Source: JACCXJ01 sp052387115
GTDB taxonomy: Bacteria > Pseudomonadota > Gammaproteobacteria > JACCXJ01
Length of the DNA stretch: 8,126 bases
Reading direction: 5' to 3'
Assembly: GCA_052387115.1 (NCBI GenBank)
Contig: JBQTJM010000417.1
Coordinates: 1-8,126 of the forward strand
Shown here: piece by piece, positions 5,916 through 8,126 of the stretch
How the letters are laid out: each line of letters opens with the position of its first letter
Numbering within the stretch: position 1 is the first letter of the stretch
The notes under the pieces: generated by a model
What the model was told of the DNA's origin: nothing
Seen by the model: only the letters and a program-made list of their open reading frames with translations
Databases searched by the model: none
Made by a program: the position numbers and the translations under genes

Positions 5916-6467
5916 CTAACGCCCTGGACCGGGCGCGCACAGCTCGTCGATCACGGCGGCCAGATCCGGGTAGACCGGTAGGGAGCGAAGCTCGGGGTTG
6001 GCGTCGCGGGTGTGGCTGCCGCGGCCGGTCTCGACCAGGATGGGACGGGCGCCCGCCGCGCGCGCCGCCTGAAGGTCGGTCAGTCGATCGCCGACCGCCG
6101 GCACCCCCTCCAGCGGGACGTGCAAGCGCTCCGAGAGCTCCCGGAACAGCCCCGGCCGCGGTTTGCGGCACGCACAGCCCTCGCTCGGACCGTGGGGACA
6201 GAAGAACACCGCCTCGATACGCCCACCGTGCTCGGCGAGCCGCTGATGCATCTTCTGGTGGACGAGGTGCAACTGGCCGACATCGATGATCCCGCGCGCG
6301 AGGCCCGATTGATTGCTCACCACCACCACCCGGTAGCCCGCGGCATTGGCGCGGGCGACGGCCTCGAGGCTCCCCGGGATCGGGATCCACTCCTCGGGTC
6401 GCTTGATGAAGTGATCGGATTCCTGATTGATCACCCCGTCCCGGTCCAGGATCAAGAGCCGCATCAT
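5916..6467 (-). CDS. gmhB: D-glycero-beta-D-manno-heptose-1,7-bisphosphate 7-phosphatase
   Basis: A 183-residue HAD-superfamily phosphatase that removes the 7-phosphate from heptose bisphosphate on the way to ADP-heptose for the lipopolysaccharide inner core; it acts in the cytoplasm. HAD motif I is LDRDGVIN with nucleophile Asp8 and acid/base Asp10; motif II is SNQSG (51-55); the RKP lysine is at 102; motif IV is GDRLTD (126-131). A structural zinc site is given by Cys90, His92, Cys98 and Cys100. The His-to-Cys loop is only five residues, as in the HisB N-terminal domain, and shorter than in the E. coli enzyme. A histidinol-phosphatase role is therefore the main alternative, but the glyS neighbour argues for gmhB. 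The first ATG (6465-6467) overlaps the glyS TGA as ATGA and has GAGG just upstream, so the two genes are translationally coupled. Confidence 0.88.
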   Translation of the reverse strand: MMRLLILDRDGVINQESDHFIKRPEEWIPIPGSLEAVARANAAGYRVVVVSNQSGLARGIIDVGQLHLVHQKMHQRLAEHGGRIEAVFFCPHGPSEGCACRKPRPGLFRELSERLHVPLEGVPAVGDRLTDLQAARAAGARPILVETGRGSHTRDANPELRSLPVYPDLAAVIDELCAPGPGR

Positions 6468-8126
6468 TGGAGCCTCGAGAGGTCCGCGACCTCCAGGAAC
6501 AGGGACTGGACCCGGCCCAGCAAGGTCAGGCGGTTAGCCCGCAGGCGCCGATCCTCGCATAGGACCAGCACCTCATCGAAAAACGCATCGACGGGCTCGC
6601 GCAGTCCCGCGAGCGCGCACAGCACCGCGGTGTACTCGCGCCGGTCCAGCCCTTCCCGGACCGGCCCTTCCAACGACACCAACGCCGCCGACAGCCTACG
6701 CTCTGCGGGCGCTTCCAAGAGCCCCTCATCCAGCACGCCGATCTCGAGGTCTTGCGCCTGTTTGAGGAGGTTGGCGATGCGTTTGTTGGCGGTTGCCAGC
6801 GCCGCCGACTCGGGTAGCGCCCGAAATACCGTGACGGCAGTGAGCCGTTCGCGAAAGTCGAGGGGGCGCGTGGGTCGGCGCGCCAGCACGGCCTCGAAAG
6901 CATCGGAGCGCGCGCCCTCCTCGGTCAGATACCCGCGCAGCCGCTCCATCATGTAGTCGAAGACCATCGGCACGACACAAGGATCGAGCAATCTATCGTA
7001 CAGCGCGGCGGCCCGCGACAAGAGGTCGAAGAGGTCCACGTCCAGGGTACCTTCGATCGAGATGCGTAGGCACCCGAGCGCCGCCCGCCTGAGCCCGAAG
7101 GGGTCGCGGTCACCGCTCGGCGCCTGAGCAATGCCGAACGCCCCGCACAGCGCATCGAGCTTGTCGGCGAGCGCGAGCGCCTGTCCGGTCCGGGTCTTGG
7201 GGAGACCGTCACCCGCATGGCGCGGTAGGTATTGCTCGGCCAGGGCCTCCGCCACCGCCGCGGGTTCGCCACCCCGGGCGGCGTAGTGGCGGCCCATGAG
7301 CCCTTGCAACTCGGGAAACTCCCCGACCAGTGCCGTGACCAGATCGCATTTAGACAAGTGACCCGCCCGCCGCGCCACGTCCGGGTCCCCGCCGATGTGC
7401 TGCGCGATCGCCTCCGCCAAGCTCGCGAGGCGATCGGATCGATCCAGCAACGACCCGAGACGCTCCTGGTAGACGACCCGCGCGAGCGCCGTGCGGCGCG
7501 CCTCCAAGGGCTCGGCGAGATCCTGCTGGTAAAAAAACGCGGCATCCGCCAGCCGGGGATGGACGACTCTCTCGTTGCCGCGCCGCACCACCTCGGGATC
7601 GCGGCTCTCGATGTTGCTCGTGGCCACGAAATACGGCAGCAGCCGCCCATCGGCATCGAGGATCGGAAAGCACTTCTGGTGGCCCTTCAGGGTCGCGATC
7701 AAGACCTCGGCCGGCATCCCCAGGAAGCGCCGATCGAAGGCGCCGGCGATGACCGCCGGCCATTCGCAGAGCCCAGTGACCTCCTCCAACAGGTCCGGAT
7801 CGATCAGCGCCTGCCCGCCTTGGGCGTGCGCCGCGGCCTCCACCAATCGCCGCAGCCGTTCTTGCCGCTCGGCGAAATCGGCTTGCACCTTGCCGATGGA
7901 TTCCAATAGCGCAGGGTAGTCGCGAGGCTTAGGGATCGAGAGGGGCGCGGGCCGCATGAAGCGATGGCCCCGGCTCTGGCGCCCGCTTTGGACCCCGAGG
8001 ACCTCGGCCGAGAGGGTCTCGGGGCCGAACAGCAAGACGACCCAGTGCACGGGACGCACGAACTCGACGTTGCCCGGGCCCCAGCGCATGCGCTTCGGGA
8101 TCGGGAGCGCCGCGAGCGCCTCGCAG
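6464..8126 (-). CDS. glyS: Glycyl-tRNA synthetase beta subunit (partial, 5' end outside window)
   Basis: The C-terminal 553 or so residues of the beta chain of the bacterial alpha2beta2 glycyl-tRNA synthetase, which binds tRNA-Gly for charging by the alpha chain GlyQ. An ATG at 8087-8089 is not the start: the frame stays open to the window edge and reads ALAALPIPKRMRWG, a conserved beta-subunit sequence. By comparison with the E. coli protein (about 690 residues), roughly 130-140 N-terminal residues are missing. Recognisable blocks are FVRPVHW, CEWPAVIAG, LKGHQKCFPI, FVATSNIES, ERVVHPRLADAAFFYQQD, a metal-phosphohydrolase-like (HD-type) central region around HLSKCDLVTALVGEFPELQG, and DPFGLRRAALG. 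The C-terminal part, with KRIANLLKQ, is the DALR-type anticodon-binding domain. The reading frame is intact. It is the first gene of a glyS-gmhB unit; glyQ is expected just outside the window. Confidence 0.96.
   Translation of the reverse strand, partial: CEALAALPIPKRMRWGPGNVEFVRPVHWVVLLFGPETLSAEVLGVQSGRQSRGHRFMRPAPLSIPKPRDYPALLESIGKVQADFAERQERLRRLVEAAAHAQGGQALIDPDLLEEVTGLCEWPAVIAGAFDRRFLGMPAEVLIATLKGHQKCFPILDADGRLLPYFVATSNIESRDPEVVRRGNERVVHPRLADAAFFYQQDLAEPLEARRTALARVVYQERLGSLLDRSDRLASLAEAIAQHIGGDPDVARRAGHLSKCDLVTALVGEFPELQGLMGRHYAARGGEPAAVAEALAEQYLPRHAGDGLPKTRTGQALALADKLDALCGAFGIAQAPSGDRDPFGLRRAALGCLRISIEGTLDVDLFDLLSRAAALYDRLLDPCVVPMVFDYMMERLRGYLTEEGARSDAFEAVLARRPTRPLDFRERLTAVTVFRALPESAALATANKRIANLLKQAQDLEIGVLDEGLLEAPAERRLSAALVSLEGPVREGLDRREYTAVLCALAGLREPVDAFFDEVLVLCEDRRLRANRLTLLGRVQSLFLEVADLSRLQ

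Noticed and set aside
5809..6390. Minus-strand 193-residue open frame overlapping gmhB
   Set aside because: Frame-shifted shadow of gmhB with Arg/Gly-rich composition and no recognisable motifs.
8087..8089. ATG as the start of glyS
   Set aside because: The frame continues upstream to the window edge with conserved GlyS sequence, so this is an internal Met in KRMRWG.

Overview
The window looks like a GC-rich gammaproteobacterial chromosome segment. The clues are the glyS-gmhB gene pair, which is a common gammaproteobacterial arrangement, a lipopolysaccharide heptose-pathway enzyme (implying a Gram-negative outer membrane), and a DUF4389 membrane protein. I cannot name the species. The make-up (DUF4389 and a very large multi-cluster flavoprotein) would suit a chemolithotroph or methylotroph lineage, but that is a guess. 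Every gene I accept lies on the minus strand, so transcription runs from high to low coordinates. There are no tRNA or rRNA genes, no CRISPR array and no transposase.

In transcription order: (1) 8126-6464, most of glyS (glycyl-tRNA synthetase beta subunit), with its N-terminus outside the window; (2) gmhB, joined to glyS by an ATGA stop/start overlap; (3) a short gap and then a small RRM-type RNA-binding protein with a Gly/Arg-rich tail; (4) a 321-base gene-free stretch (5125-5445) holding a small REP/MITE-like element and other GC-rich hairpins; (5) a metallo-beta-lactamase-fold hydrolase followed by a likely terminator; (6) a 134-base gap with a hairpin-forming inverted repeat, a candidate -10 box and a strong Shine-Dalgarno; (7) an 89-residue DUF4389 membrane protein; and (8), 10 bases later, a 1232-residue flavin/iron-sulfur oxidoreductase that fills almost half the window.

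The most interesting unit is the last pair. The large protein is built like the two subunits of the Nfn-type NAD(P)H:ferredoxin oxidoreductase joined in one chain: a GltD/NfnB-like part with cysteines for two [4Fe-4S] clusters and FAD and NAD(P)H sites, then a PyrK/NfnA-like part with a second flavin domain and a [2Fe-2S] site. It also carries an unrecognised N-terminal region of about 290 residues, expanded cluster loops and an insertion of about 70 residues. The DUF4389 protein immediately upstream is a plausible membrane partner. The other genes are housekeeping (translation, LPS heptose synthesis, RNA binding) or generic (the MBL hydrolase), and I see no functional link from them to the oxidoreductase.
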